DNA from: Chthoniobacter flavus
Lineage (GTDB): Bacteria; Verrucomicrobiota; Verrucomicrobiia; Chthoniobacterales; Terrimicrobiaceae
Direction of reading: 5' to 3'
Length of the DNA stretch: 14,646 nt
Assembly (NCBI GenBank): GCA_945903555.1
Contig: CAMDOJ010000021.1
Span: forward strand, 1 to 14,646
Part shown: one piece after another, positions 1-7,834 of the stretch
How the letters are laid out: each line of letters starts with the position of its first letter
How positions within the stretch are numbered: position 1 is the first letter of the stretch
Position numbers and translations under genes: made by a program
The notes under the pieces: generated by a model
Database searches by the model: none
Told to the model about the DNA's origin: nothing
Seen by the model: only the letters and a program-made list of their open reading frames with translations

Positions 1-603
1 GAGTTCTTGGATCCCATCATTCCCCAATACACTGCCGATCTCGTGAGCTGGGCAGCCATCGGAGCGCGCACAACGGAATCCCAAACCCATCGCGAACTTG
101 CCAGCGGACTCTCGATGCCGGTGGGCTTCAAAAATGGAACCGACGGCAGCGTGCAAACGGCGATCGATGCGATGAAATCTTCCCAAGCACCGCACAGTTT
201 CTTGGGTATCGATCAGGAGGGATCCACCAGCATTATCAAAACATCGGGAAATCCAGATGGCCACGTTGTCCTTCGCGGTGGCCGAAATGGTACCAACTAC
301 CACCCAGAAGATGTGAAATTGGCGCGCGAAACCCTTCAAAAAAATGGACTAGCTTCGACTCTAATGATCGATTGTAGCCACTCGAACTCGGGTAAGGATC
401 CGAGGCGCCAACCCGATGTCTGGCGCAGCATCCTCGAGCAACGTGCCACCGGCGGCAGCGAGATCATTGGGGCCATGCTGGAGAGCCACCTGCATTTCGG
501 CAGTCAGTCACTTCCAGCCCAACCCACCAACCTTCAATACGGCATTTCCATCACCGATGCTTGCATGGATTGGGAGATGACGGAAAAGCTTCTCCGCGAT
601 TGA
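1..603 (+). CDS. aroF: 3-deoxy-7-phosphoheptulonate (DAHP) synthase, class I, partial (5' end outside window)
   Basis: The enzyme condenses phosphoenolpyruvate and erythrose 4-phosphate to DAHP, the first step of the shikimate pathway to aromatic amino acids, in the cytoplasm. The frame is open from base 1 (first residues EFLDPIIPQY) and matches the C-terminal ~200 residues of the ~350-residue E. coli AroF/AroG/AroH type. Visible family blocks are GARTTESQTHRELASGLS, PVGFKNGTDGS, a GNPDGHVVLRGG loop, MIDCSHSNSGKD, GAMLESHLHFG with the metal-binding Glu/His, and the SITDACMDWE block just before the end. Which of the three feedback-sensitive paralogues it corresponds to cannot be told, because the N-terminal regulatory part is missing; the symbol is a family label. 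Its stop codon overlaps the likely TTG start of the following exonuclease gene, suggesting translational coupling. Confidence 0.95.
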   Translation, partial: EFLDPIIPQYTADLVSWAAIGARTTESQTHRELASGLSMPVGFKNGTDGSVQTAIDAMKSSQAPHSFLGIDQEGSTSIIKTSGNPDGHVVLRGGRNGTNYHPEDVKLARETLQKNGLASTLMIDCSHSNSGKDPRRQPDVWRSILEQRATGGSEIIGAMLESHLHFGSQSLPAQPTNLQYGISITDACMDWEMTEKLLRD

Positions 604-1208
604 AAGTTGCCGAAGTTCCGTTTGCGGCGATTGACTTTGAAAGTACCGGATCGGCTCCGGGCCTCACCGATGAGCCTGTTCAGATCGCTGTTATCCATTG
701 GAGTGGCGAGGAGATCAAGACCGCGCTCAACTCTTATCTCCGCCCCTCCCGACCGGTCACTTGGTCGGCTAAGGAAGTCCACGGAATAGGTGATGAACTT
801 CTTGTCGGAGCACCGCTATTTGTAGATCTCTGGCCACAAGTCAAAGCCTCTCTTGGCGCCCGTTGGGTCGTTGCCCATGGAGCGGCAACAGAGAAACGCT
901 TCCTGCGCGTATTTCCCTTTCACGGGTTCGGACCCTGGGTCGATACACTGACTCTGACCCGAGCGATCTACCCCGCACTTCCATCTCATGCCCTCAGCGA
1001 TGCCGTCGAAAAATTGGGTCTCGCAGCGCAATTGCCGACCGTAGGGTTCCGCTGGCATGATGCCTGCAGCGACGCCATCGCCACGGTCGTTTTATTGCGC
1101 CATTTGATTCAGGTCACCGGCATCGGCAACGAGCCAGCCGAGATTCTTACCCGACCAAATCTGACGGAGTATTTTGCCCACCGCAGGGAAAAATCCCGGC
1201 TGGCGTGA
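600..1208 (+). CDS. DnaQ-like DEDDh 3'-5' exonuclease domain protein
   Basis: This is a ~202-residue single-domain protein of the DnaQ/RNase T exonuclease superfamily, which removes nucleotides from 3' ends with two metal ions. Numbered from the TTG at 600, the Exo I motif is AIDFESTG (D12, E14). The Exo II block is VVAHGAATEKRFL, where E98 stands at the usual Asp position. Exo III is WHDACSDA (H153, D158). The 12/14/98/153/158 spacing closely follows the family. The start was chosen because TTG 600-602 overlaps the TGA of the DAHP synthase gene (TTGA) and puts the Exo I motif at residue 12; in-frame TTG codons at 570 and 561 are alternatives. No good ribosome binding site decides between them. 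The 3' end overlaps the convergent cyclo-ligase gene by 62 bp. The substrate (DNA proofreading, RNA or repair) is not known from the sequence. Confidence 0.85.
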   Translation: MKVAEVPFAAIDFESTGSAPGLTDEPVQIAVIHWSGEEIKTALNSYLRPSRPVTWSAKEVHGIGDELLVGAPLFVDLWPQVKASLGARWVVAHGAATEKRFLRVFPFHGFGPWVDTLTLTRAIYPALPSHALSDAVEKLGLAAQLPTVGFRWHDACSDAIATVVLLRHLIQVTGIGNEPAEILTRPNLTEYFAHRREKSRLA

Positions 1209-1725
1209 TCAAAAATTGCACCCCTAGGTCATGGGCTTCCGATAGCAAATCGGTCACCATTTGTTCCTCGAAGCAAATCCCGACCCTCACCCCTTCAAAT
1301 TGACTCAGCAAGCGGTCGTAATATCCCCCACCCCGTCCAAGCCGCCTACCGCACAGATCAAAGGCCATCCCTGGAACCAAGATCACGTCAGCGATTGCCT
1401 TCACCTCCGGTAAATTTGCTTCAGGCTCGAGTAGGGAGAACGCCCCTGACCGCAACTGCGTCCTCACATCGACATGATGCAATCGCAAGCACTCGCCATC
1501 AACCCGGGGAAAGAGGAGTTTTTTTTCCTCAGGCCACGGAGTAAGAATATCGGGTTCCGTCGCCATCGGACTGAAGACACAGGCGGCAGAAGCCTCTTGC
1601 CAAAGCGTCCACGCATTAAGATGCACGCGGATTTTTTCCGATTGCAATGCCCTCGACTCAGGCGACAAATCGCGAAGAATACCTCGCATTTGCGTGCGCA
1701 GGCGTTGCTTTTCATCAGCGATCAT
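1147..1725 (-). CDS. fau: 5-formyltetrahydrofolate cyclo-ligase
   Basis: The enzyme converts 5-formyltetrahydrofolate to 5,10-methenyltetrahydrofolate with ATP, returning a storage/by-product folate to the one-carbon pool in the cytoplasm. The 192-residue length is normal for the family. The signature is clear: PGMAFDLCGRRLGRGGGYYD at residues 118-137, the glycine-rich substrate/ATP loop. Further support comes from the basic N-terminus (K6, R8, R10) expected to contact ATP phosphates, the LLEPEANLP block near residue 100, and QFLITPAGI near the C-terminus. The ATG at 1723-1725 is the natural start; no clear Shine-Dalgarno precedes it. The C-terminal tail overlaps the exonuclease gene on the other strand. 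The start lies 17 bp from the divergent hydrolase start, so the promoter of at least one of the two must lie inside the other's coding sequence. In many bacteria this gene neighbours ssrS (6S RNA); none was recognised here. Confidence 0.93.
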   Translation of the reverse strand: MIADEKQRLRTQMRGILRDLSPESRALQSEKIRVHLNAWTLWQEASAACVFSPMATEPDILTPWPEEKKLLFPRVDGECLRLHHVDVRTQLRSGAFSLLEPEANLPEVKAIADVILVPGMAFDLCGRRLGRGGGYYDRLLSQFEGVRVGICFEEQMVTDLLSEAHDLGVQFLITPAGIFPCGGQNTPSDLVG

Positions 1726-1742
1726 AGAAAGTAATTATCAGC

Positions 1743-2666
1743 ATGGTCCAAAGATTACTCCGCAAAAAATCCGCCTCGAGCAAGCCGGAGTATCATGTGG
1801 ACATGAAGTTGGGTTCGGGATGGCATAAACGAAACTTTCTCGCCGAAGTCGTGATCCCCTCGCTTTTCACCAAGCGCCATGGTCAGAAATTAAAACCCGT
1901 TTTCCCGGAATTAAAAGAGGGAGACATCTGCATCACATGGATCGGCCACGCCTCATTCCTCATTCAGACCCCGGATCACAGCATTCTTATTGATCCGAAT
2001 TGGGCGAAGTGGCTCAAGGTGATCAAACGTATCAAGCATCCGGGCATGGAAATCCGTGACCTTCCGGCGATTGATCTCGTGCTCGTCACGCATGCACACT
2101 TTGATCACTTAGACCGCAAGACTCTGCGCGCTGTGGCTAGCGACCAATCGATTATCGTTCCGGAGCATGTCGGCGGACTCGTGCACGGACTTGGTTTTCG
2201 ACACGTCCATGAACTGCGGCACTGGGAAAGCTTTGAACTCGGATCACTCAAGGTCACGCTCACACCAGCTCGCCATTGGGGAGCACGTGTCCTCCATGAC
2301 TCGCACAGGGGGTTCGGTGGCTTTCACATCGCTTATGCGGGACGCTCGGTGTTCCACTGCGGTGACAGTGCTTATTTTGAAGGCTTCAAGGAAATCGGGG
2401 AACGTCTGCCCGTTGAAATCGCCCTTCTGCCGATCGGGGCCTATGAAGCTCCAACCAAACGCGACGTCCACATGAATCCCGAGGAGGCGATTGAGGCGTT
2501 TATGAATTTGGGTGCAAAGACATTCGTGCCCATGCATTTTGGAACCTTTCGATTGAGTTACGAGCCGCTCCACGAGCCACCAGATCGCCTCATCCGCAAT
2601 GGCGCTCAGCGCCAAATCCTCGAGCAGATCTGCATCCTCAACGAGGGCGAACCCCGCATTTTTTAG
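1743..2666 (+). CDS. NAPE-PLD/UlaG-like metallo-beta-lactamase-fold hydrolase
   Basis: This is a 307-residue protein of the metallo-beta-lactamase fold. The branch is recognised by WIGHASFLIQ (residues 66-75), the dizinc motif THAHFDHLD (H117, H119, D121, H122), ARHW (H178), HCGDSAYF (D208) and the C-terminal MHFGTFRLSYEPLHEPP (H265 and on). This last block is typical of N-acyl-phosphatidylethanolamine phospholipase D-like enzymes. Bacterial members have mostly untested phosphodiesterase or lactonase roles, so the substrate is not assigned. No signal peptide or membrane segment is seen; the N-terminus is basic. The ATG at 1743 gives the full frame. An internal ATG at 1803, preceded at some distance by GGAG, is an alternative that would loosen the very tight divergent spacing to the cyclo-ligase gene. 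The stop lies 6 bp from the stop of the next, convergent gene. Confidence 0.88.
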   Translation: MVQRLLRKKSASSKPEYHVDMKLGSGWHKRNFLAEVVIPSLFTKRHGQKLKPVFPELKEGDICITWIGHASFLIQTPDHSILIDPNWAKWLKVIKRIKHPGMEIRDLPAIDLVLVTHAHFDHLDRKTLRAVASDQSIIVPEHVGGLVHGLGFRHVHELRHWESFELGSLKVTLTPARHWGARVLHDSHRGFGGFHIAYAGRSVFHCGDSAYFEGFKEIGERLPVEIALLPIGAYEAPTKRDVHMNPEEAIEAFMNLGAKTFVPMHFGTFRLSYEPLHEPPDRLIRNGAQRQILEQICILNEGEPRIF

Positions 2667-2672
2667 AGGACC

Positions 2673-3815
2673 TTACTCCGTCACTGGATCAGTCGGCAGA
2701 ATGTCCTCTACCGGAAGATGGAAATCCGCCTCACTGATCACTTTCTTTGCGCCCTCGATATCAGAATCGGCGTGAACGTCAGTCGGCTTGGGGGCAGTAT
2801 AAAGTTTAGGCTCAAATCGCAATTGGATCTGAGAATTGCGGAGAAAAACTTTTCGTCCGGTTTCCATCTCTGAACGCTTCAGAGAAATAACGATGGAGTT
2901 GTCCCCTGGGGCGAGGAATACAGCAGGCACGAAAAGCGTTCCTTTCCGCCATCCCGCTAGAATGAGCCTCCCATTCCAATCCGAGACAAGCGAGGGATCA
3001 TCCAATTCAAATCCGGGAAAATTGATGTTGCCGACTGCTATTTTGTTCACCTCGACGGAAAGCTGAGCTTCGGGATCGAGGCCCAACGTTTCCAACTTCA
3101 GCATAGCACCCTCAACAGAACTAGCCAGAGGAGCCACAAATTCGATGGAGTCCTCCAACGGCTCCAAAGGAGCAGAAAGCTCGGCATCGACGATCGTTCC
3201 TCGCCGTAAATCACCAGTCAACGGGATTAAGTTCATACCATTGACCTCGCGATCATCAAAGACTTGAAGCCCCTCGTCCATCAAAGCGGGGGAGTTTCGT
3301 GCACCGATAAACGCTGTCGTATTTTCGCGGCAGGGACGGATCGCGACACTCATAAGGGAATCAAATTTACCTTTGTAAAGCATCACAAGCGTCCCCCCAG
3401 TTTTTGTTAGGGCTTTCGGAAGAAGCACCGTGCGGGAATTCAAACCAACGGGCTCGTCCACCTCACCAAGACCATAAGAAATCGTGGAGTCGTGATTTCG
3501 ATCTTGAGAGCGCCACTCGAGAACAGGTCCACCGTCACCGGAATCATCAAAAATCACCGTCACGGCATACATATCAACAGCCGATTGACGCCAAAGCGGG
3601 GGAATTTCGACCTCGATGGAGGACGCCTCTGGATTGATTCGAACAGGAGATTCCATCCACGCTGGCAAGGGACTCATCTTTACAGCAGGCTTAAGAGCCA
3701 AAAGGAAGGGATCAAACGTACCACCGCCCACTGTGGACGCATCCCAAGCGCGAACCAATGAACTGCCCATGGCGAGCGAGAGGGCAAAAAGAAGAGCGAG
3801 TTTCATGTTCCGCAT
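2673..3815 (-). CDS. secreted protein of unknown function
   Basis: I do not recognise this 380-residue protein. It starts with a classical signal peptide: a short basic start (MRNMK), a hydrophobic core of leucines and alanines, and a plausible cleavage after VRA (residue 23). No lipobox cysteine and no further membrane segments are seen. The mature part looks like an all-beta, jelly-roll or carbohydrate-binding-like protein. It has alternating hydrophobic strands, many Gly/Pro/Asp turns, and a late block with W...GTLFVPAVFLAPGDNSIVISL, which resembles adhesion/sugar-binding beta sandwiches but is not diagnostic. The acidic C-terminus (around VHADSDIEGAKK) has no sorting signal I know. A second ATG at 3806 is an equally good start. 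It lies 47 bp downstream of the L,D-transpeptidase gene on the same strand, so an envelope role is plausible but is inference. Confidence 0.8.
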   Translation of the reverse strand: MRNMKLALLFALSLAMGSSLVRAWDASTVGGGTFDPFLLALKPAVKMSPLPAWMESPVRINPEASSIEVEIPPLWRQSAVDMYAVTVIFDDSGDGGPVLEWRSQDRNHDSTISYGLGEVDEPVGLNSRTVLLPKALTKTGGTLVMLYKGKFDSLMSVAIRPCRENTTAFIGARNSPALMDEGLQVFDDREVNGMNLIPLTGDLRRGTIVDAELSAPLEPLEDSIEFVAPLASSVEGAMLKLETLGLDPEAQLSVEVNKIAVGNINFPGFELDDPSLVSDWNGRLILAGWRKGTLFVPAVFLAPGDNSIVISLKRSEMETGRKVFLRNSQIQLRFEPKLYTAPKPTDVHADSDIEGAKKVISEADFHLPVEDILPTDPVTE

Positions 3816-3862
3816 TTGAACGAGCTGGGACTATCGCCACAATGACCCATCATGACAAACTC

Positions 3863-4510
3863 TCAATTCACAATGAGAACAGGAGTTCCCTTGGGAGCAT
3901 TCTCAAAAAAACGCTGAGCGGCACCACGTGGCATACGAATGCAACCATGTGAGGCCGGATAGCCGGGCAAATGGCCCGCATGCATTCCGACTCCACCATG
4001 AACCCGCATAAAGAATGGCATCGGGGCCCCTCGAAACTTCGCTCCGGCTGGGCATTTGTCTTTGGTCGCATCGACATTGGCAACGACCACTTCGCCCTCC
4101 GCATTGACGTAATTGCCATAAAGACTCGAGACATGGTTGCTGATTTTATCGATGATTTTAAATGACCCCACTGGAGTCTTGAATCCTTTGCTTCCTGTGG
4201 AAACAGCGGAGCGTCCGACTTCTTGCCCATTTTTTAGAAATGTTGCCTTCTGCTGAGTTAGATCAATGACGATGGATGGATTCCCAAGAACTCCATCTCC
4301 ACTCCAAGACCACTCGTTCTTAGGTCGCGGCTTAGGGGTCTCTTTCGCTGCCTTGGCGTCATCGTAAAAAATCTCCTTATTCTCGGCAATATAAGCCGTC
4401 GAATAAAACCCAAAAGGCGATGGCGAAACCTTGGGCGAAGGAGAACAAGACGACCCAAGCATGAGAGCGATCAGCGCATACGCACCCCGCCACAAGCACC
4501 GCTTCGTCAT
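3863..4510 (-). CDS. L,D-transpeptidase (YkuD domain), probable lipoprotein
   Basis: L,D-transpeptidases form 3-3 cross-links in peptidoglycan or attach proteins to it; this one should act outside the cytoplasmic membrane. The YkuD catalytic signature is complete: HGGVGMHAGH beginning at about H171, followed by SHGCIRM with the nucleophile C190, the HG-x-SHGCxR arrangement of the family. The domain begins near NPSIVIDLTQQKATF and includes STGSKGFKTPVGSFKI, a conserved substrate-cleft block. The N-terminus has basic residues, a hydrophobic stretch and MLGSSC, a plausible although not ideal lipobox with C22, followed by a Ser/Pro-rich linker. The start was set at ATG 4508-4510. A TTG at 4531 would add seven residues and sit 9 bp after the carB stop, but lengthens the signal peptide needlessly. 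Same strand as carB, 30 bp downstream, so probably co-transcribed. Confidence 0.9.
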   Translation of the reverse strand: MTKRCLWRGAYALIALMLGSSCSPSPKVSPSPFGFYSTAYIAENKEIFYDDAKAAKETPKPRPKNEWSWSGDGVLGNPSIVIDLTQQKATFLKNGQEVGRSAVSTGSKGFKTPVGSFKIIDKISNHVSSLYGNYVNAEGEVVVANVDATKDKCPAGAKFRGAPMPFFMRVHGGVGMHAGHLPGYPASHGCIRMPRGAAQRFFENAPKGTPVLIVN

Positions 4511-4540
4511 ACCCAAGTTCAATTGGATCAAAATGCCCGC

Positions 4541-7500
4541 TCAGGCGTGATATTCTTGAATGCTTTTCACTTGGTATCCGGATTTCAGCATCGCCCTCAT
4601 TGCGCCCACGCTAGCGCGGGCTCCACGAAGCGTGGTCATGGTGGACACGCGAGCCGTGACAGCCGCACTTCGAATGGCGATCTCGTCTTCTCTCGGCGCT
4701 CGGCCGCTCGGAGTGTTAACGATAAAATGCACGCTGCCATTTTTAATAGCATCCACGACATTCGGCCTGCCTTCGCGAATCTTAAGAAGAATGGGAACAT
4801 GGAGTCCTCCATCAGCAAAGTATTTGGCCGTTCCAGAAGAGGCATGGACTTGGAAGCCCAAGGCAACAAGGTCACGCGCAACTTCGAGAGCCTCAGCCTT
4901 GTCGGAATCCTTCACACTGATAAAAACATTTCCCTTTAGTGGTAATGCGGGTTGTGCAGACATCTGGCTCTTCGCGTAGGCGATTCCCGGATCGCTATCA
5001 ATTCCCATCACTTCGCCGGTCGAACGCATTTCGGGCCCGAGAATGATGTCGAGGCCAGGGAACTTGATGAACGGGAAGACGGCCTCCTTCACGGAAAAGT
5101 AATCTGGGATGATTTCCTCGGTGAACCCGAGTTCTTTGAGGGTTTTCCCAGCCATCACTTTGGCGGCAAGCTTGGCCAGCGGAATGCTTGTGGCCTTGCT
5201 CACGAATGGAACCGTTCGTGATGCCCGAGGATTGACCTCGAGGATGTAAACGAGCTCGTCCTTAACGGCAAACTGAACGTTCATGAGTCCCCGAACCTGC
5301 AACTCGATGGCCATGGCTTTCGTCGCCTTTTTGATCGTTTCAAGTACTTCAGCAGAAAGCGAGAAACTGGGGATCATGCAGGCGCTATCGCCTGAGTGAA
5401 TGCCAGCTTGCTCGATATGCTCCATCACCCCACCGATCACGCAGGTCTCGCCATCGGAGATGCAATCAACGTCAACCTCGGTGGCATCTTCGAGGAATCG
5501 GTCGACCAGCACCGGACGCTGAGGACTCGCTTCGACAGCCGTGCGGATGTAGCGACGGAGGTCTGCTTCGTCGTGAACAATCTCCATCGCTCGACCACCC
5601 AGAACAAACGACGGACGCACCAAAACGGGGTATCCAATCCGCGTTGCCACATCGACGGCCTCTTGCTCATTGGTAGCGGTGCCGCCCTTCGTTTGGCGAA
5701 GGCCAAGCTTATCCAGCATGGCGGAGAAATGCTTGCGATCCTCGGCCATCTCAATGCTCCGAGGCTGGGTGCCAATGATCTGGCAACCATTCGCCTCGAG
5801 TCCGGCAGCAAGGTTCAATGGAGTCTGTCCACCGAACTGCACAATCACAGCATCCGCCTTCTCGCGCTCGTAGATATTCAACACGTCCTCGAGTGTGAGT
5901 GGCTCGAAGTATAGCTTGTCGCTGGTATCGTAATCCGTCGAAACGGTCTCGGGATTCGAATTCACCATGATGGTTTCCCATCCAAGTTCTTTCAGTGCGA
6001 AAGCGGCATGGACACAGCAATAGTCAAACTCAATACCCTGCCCGATGCGGTTGGGACCACCACCCAAAATGAGGACTTTTTTGCGATCGCTCGCACGGGT
6101 TTCATCTTCATCGCCGTAGCCAGAGTAATAATAAGGAGTGAACGCCTCAAACTCGGCCGCGCAGGTATCAACAAGACGGTAAGCTGGCACGACACCGGCG
6201 GCCTTGCGGGCAGTGCGAACCTCGGGCTCGGTGGACTTGGTGAGATGAGCGAGTTGACGGTCGGAAAAGCCGAACTTTTTGGCACGGCGGAAATCCGCGC
6301 TCCCCATCGGAGTTGGCAATGCGGCAATGCGTTTTTCTTCAACAATGATGAGACGGATGTGCTCCAGGAACCAAGGATCGATGGAGGAAATATCGTGCAC
6401 CTCCTCGACGCTCAATCCCGCCAGAAACGCATAACGAATAAAGAAAATCCGCTCGGCGCAGGGAACGCGAAGCTTTTGTCGAATGGTATCCAGGTCGGGA
6501 TTCGTATCCTTCCCATCGGCTCCCAGTCCGAAGCGCCCGATTTCCAAGGAACGAAGGGCCTTCTGCAGCGATTCTTTAAACGTGCGACCGATGGCCATGG
6601 CCTCGCCCACACTTTTCATCTGGGTCGTCAACGTCGGATCAGCCTGAGGGAATTTCTCAAAAGTGAAACGTGGGATTTTAGTGACCACGTAGTCGATCGC
6701 CGGCTCGAAGCACGCGGGAGTCACTCTCGTAATGTCATTTTTCAGCTCATCGAGCGTGTAGCCGACGGCGAGCTTGGCTGCGATTTTCGCAATCGGAAAT
6801 CCCGTGGCTTTTGAGGCCAACGCTGAACTCCGCGAAACACGCGGATTCATCTCGATCACGACCATGCGACCGTTGGCGGGATTGACCGAAAATTGGATAT
6901 TCGATCCACCGGTTTCCACCCCGATCGCACGGATGACGGCGAAGCTCGCGTCGCGCATGGCTTGGTATTCCTTGTCCGTGAGCGTCTGGATCGGGGCCAC
7001 CGTGATCGAGTCACCGGTATGCACGCCCATGGGATCAAGATTTTCAATGGAACAAATGACCACGCAGTTGTCAGCACGGTCACGCATGACCTCCATCTCA
7101 AATTCCTTCCAGCCGAGAAGCGATTCCTCAACGAGCACTTCGCTCACGGGTGAGAGATCCAAGCCGCGCAGAACGATCTCCTCGAGTTCCTCGCGGTTGT
7201 AGGCGATGCCGCCACCGGCGCCACCAAGAGTGAAAGCAGGGCGAATAATAAGCGGATAGGAACCAATCTCGACCGCCACCGAGCGGGCCTCTTCAAGCGT
7301 GTGGGCGACACCGGATCGGGCGCAATCGAGCCCGATCTCGAGCATGATATTTTTGAAAATAAGTCGGTCCTCACCGCGCTTGATCGCCTCGGCATCGGCT
7401 CCGATAAGCCGAGCACCATGGCGCTCCAATGCTCCGTTTTCAACGAGGGCCATCGCGGCATTAAGGGCAGTCTGGCCACCAAGTGTCGGCAGAACGGCAT

Positions 7501-7750
7501 CGGGCTTCTCCCTCTCGAGGATTTTTTCAATCGCCTCGGGCGTGATCGGTTCGATGTAGGTGCGCTGCGCAAACTCGGGATCCGTCATGATTGTGGCGGG
7601 ATTCGAGTTCACTAGTACGACATCGTATCCCTCCTCGGCCAGAGCCTTGCACGCCTGCACCCCAGAGTAGTCGAACTCGCAACCTTGCCCGATCACAATG
7701 GGACCGGAGCCAATAAGAAGAATTTTTTTAATCGAAGTATCCTTGGGCAT
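4541..7750 (-). CDS. carB: carbamoyl-phosphate synthase large subunit
   Basis: This cytoplasmic enzyme makes carbamoyl phosphate from bicarbonate, two ATP and ammonia from the small subunit CarA, for pyrimidines and arginine. At 1069 residues it is full length (E. coli ~1073). The order is typical. A first ATP-grasp half carries GSGPIVIGQGCEFDYSG (residues 14-30), RPAFTLGGAGGG (170-181) and EMNPRVSRSSALASKATG. A connecting oligomerisation region follows. The second ATP-grasp half has LGGGPNRIGQGIEFDY, RPSFVLGGRAM and EVNPRASRTVPFVSKATS. The end is a methylglyoxal-synthase-like regulatory domain (from about GNVFISVKDSDKAEA to the C-terminus), where UMP or ornithine bind in E. coli. No carA is next to it. 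The ATG start at 7748-7750 has no convincing Shine-Dalgarno, and no attenuator or PyrR-type leader is seen upstream. Large antisense reading frames over this gene are artefacts of its codon use. Confidence 0.98.
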   Translation of the reverse strand: MPKDTSIKKILLIGSGPIVIGQGCEFDYSGVQACKALAEEGYDVVLVNSNPATIMTDPEFAQRTYIEPITPEAIEKILEREKPDAVLPTLGGQTALNAAMALVENGALERHGARLIGADAEAIKRGEDRLIFKNIMLEIGLDCARSGVAHTLEEARSVAVEIGSYPLIIRPAFTLGGAGGGIAYNREELEEIVLRGLDLSPVSEVLVEESLLGWKEFEMEVMRDRADNCVVICSIENLDPMGVHTGDSITVAPIQTLTDKEYQAMRDASFAVIRAIGVETGGSNIQFSVNPANGRMVVIEMNPRVSRSSALASKATGFPIAKIAAKLAVGYTLDELKNDITRVTPACFEPAIDYVVTKIPRFTFEKFPQADPTLTTQMKSVGEAMAIGRTFKESLQKALRSLEIGRFGLGADGKDTNPDLDTIRQKLRVPCAERIFFIRYAFLAGLSVEEVHDISSIDPWFLEHIRLIIVEEKRIAALPTPMGSADFRRAKKFGFSDRQLAHLTKSTEPEVRTARKAAGVVPAYRLVDTCAAEFEAFTPYYYSGYGDEDETRASDRKKVLILGGGPNRIGQGIEFDYCCVHAAFALKELGWETIMVNSNPETVSTDYDTSDKLYFEPLTLEDVLNIYEREKADAVIVQFGGQTPLNLAAGLEANGCQIIGTQPRSIEMAEDRKHFSAMLDKLGLRQTKGGTATNEQEAVDVATRIGYPVLVRPSFVLGGRAMEIVHDEADLRRYIRTAVEASPQRPVLVDRFLEDATEVDVDCISDGETCVIGGVMEHIEQAGIHSGDSACMIPSFSLSAEVLETIKKATKAMAIELQVRGLMNVQFAVKDELVYILEVNPRASRTVPFVSKATSIPLAKLAAKVMAGKTLKELGFTEEIIPDYFSVKEAVFPFIKFPGLDIILGPEMRSTGEVMGIDSDPGIAYAKSQMSAQPALPLKGNVFISVKDSDKAEALEVARDLVALGFQVHASSGTAKYFADGGLHVPILLKIREGRPNVVDAIKNGSVHFIVNTPSGRAPREDEIAIRSAAVTARVSTMTTLRGARASVGAMRAMLKSGYQVKSIQEYHA

Positions 7751-7780
7751 GGTGCGGGAGACTATGACAACCTCTTGGGG

Positions 7781-7808
7781 TTGGGCAACGAAATGGTTGG
7801 ACTAAAAA
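7781..7808 (+). promoter_or_regulatory. possible promoter of the small hypothetical gene
   Basis: TTGGGC (7781-7786) and TAAAAA (7803-7808) are 16 bp apart and could act as sigma70-type -35 and -10 boxes, with transcription beginning near 7815. Both boxes are imperfect (3/6 and 4/6), so this is a weak call based on position in the divergent gap to carB. Confidence 0.25.
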
Positions 7809-7834
7809 TCATGGGGGGTGGAGAAACGGAAACT

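Noticed and set aside
2244..2615. Minus-strand reading frame inside the metallo-beta-lactamase-fold gene
   Set aside because: Fully antisense to a clear family member with all zinc-binding motifs; no independent support.
6008..6814. Long plus-strand reading frame antisense to carB (268 codons), with several others at 4523-4979, 5396-5914 and 6774-7202
   Set aside because: They lie wholly within a certain carB gene and have no recognisable motifs; such frames arise from the codon bias of the opposite strand.
7685..7834. Upstream extension of the small hypothetical gene into carB
   Set aside because: It would overlap the conserved N-terminus of CarB on the other strand, and the added residues look like antisense translation; a start at 7811-7880 is more likely.
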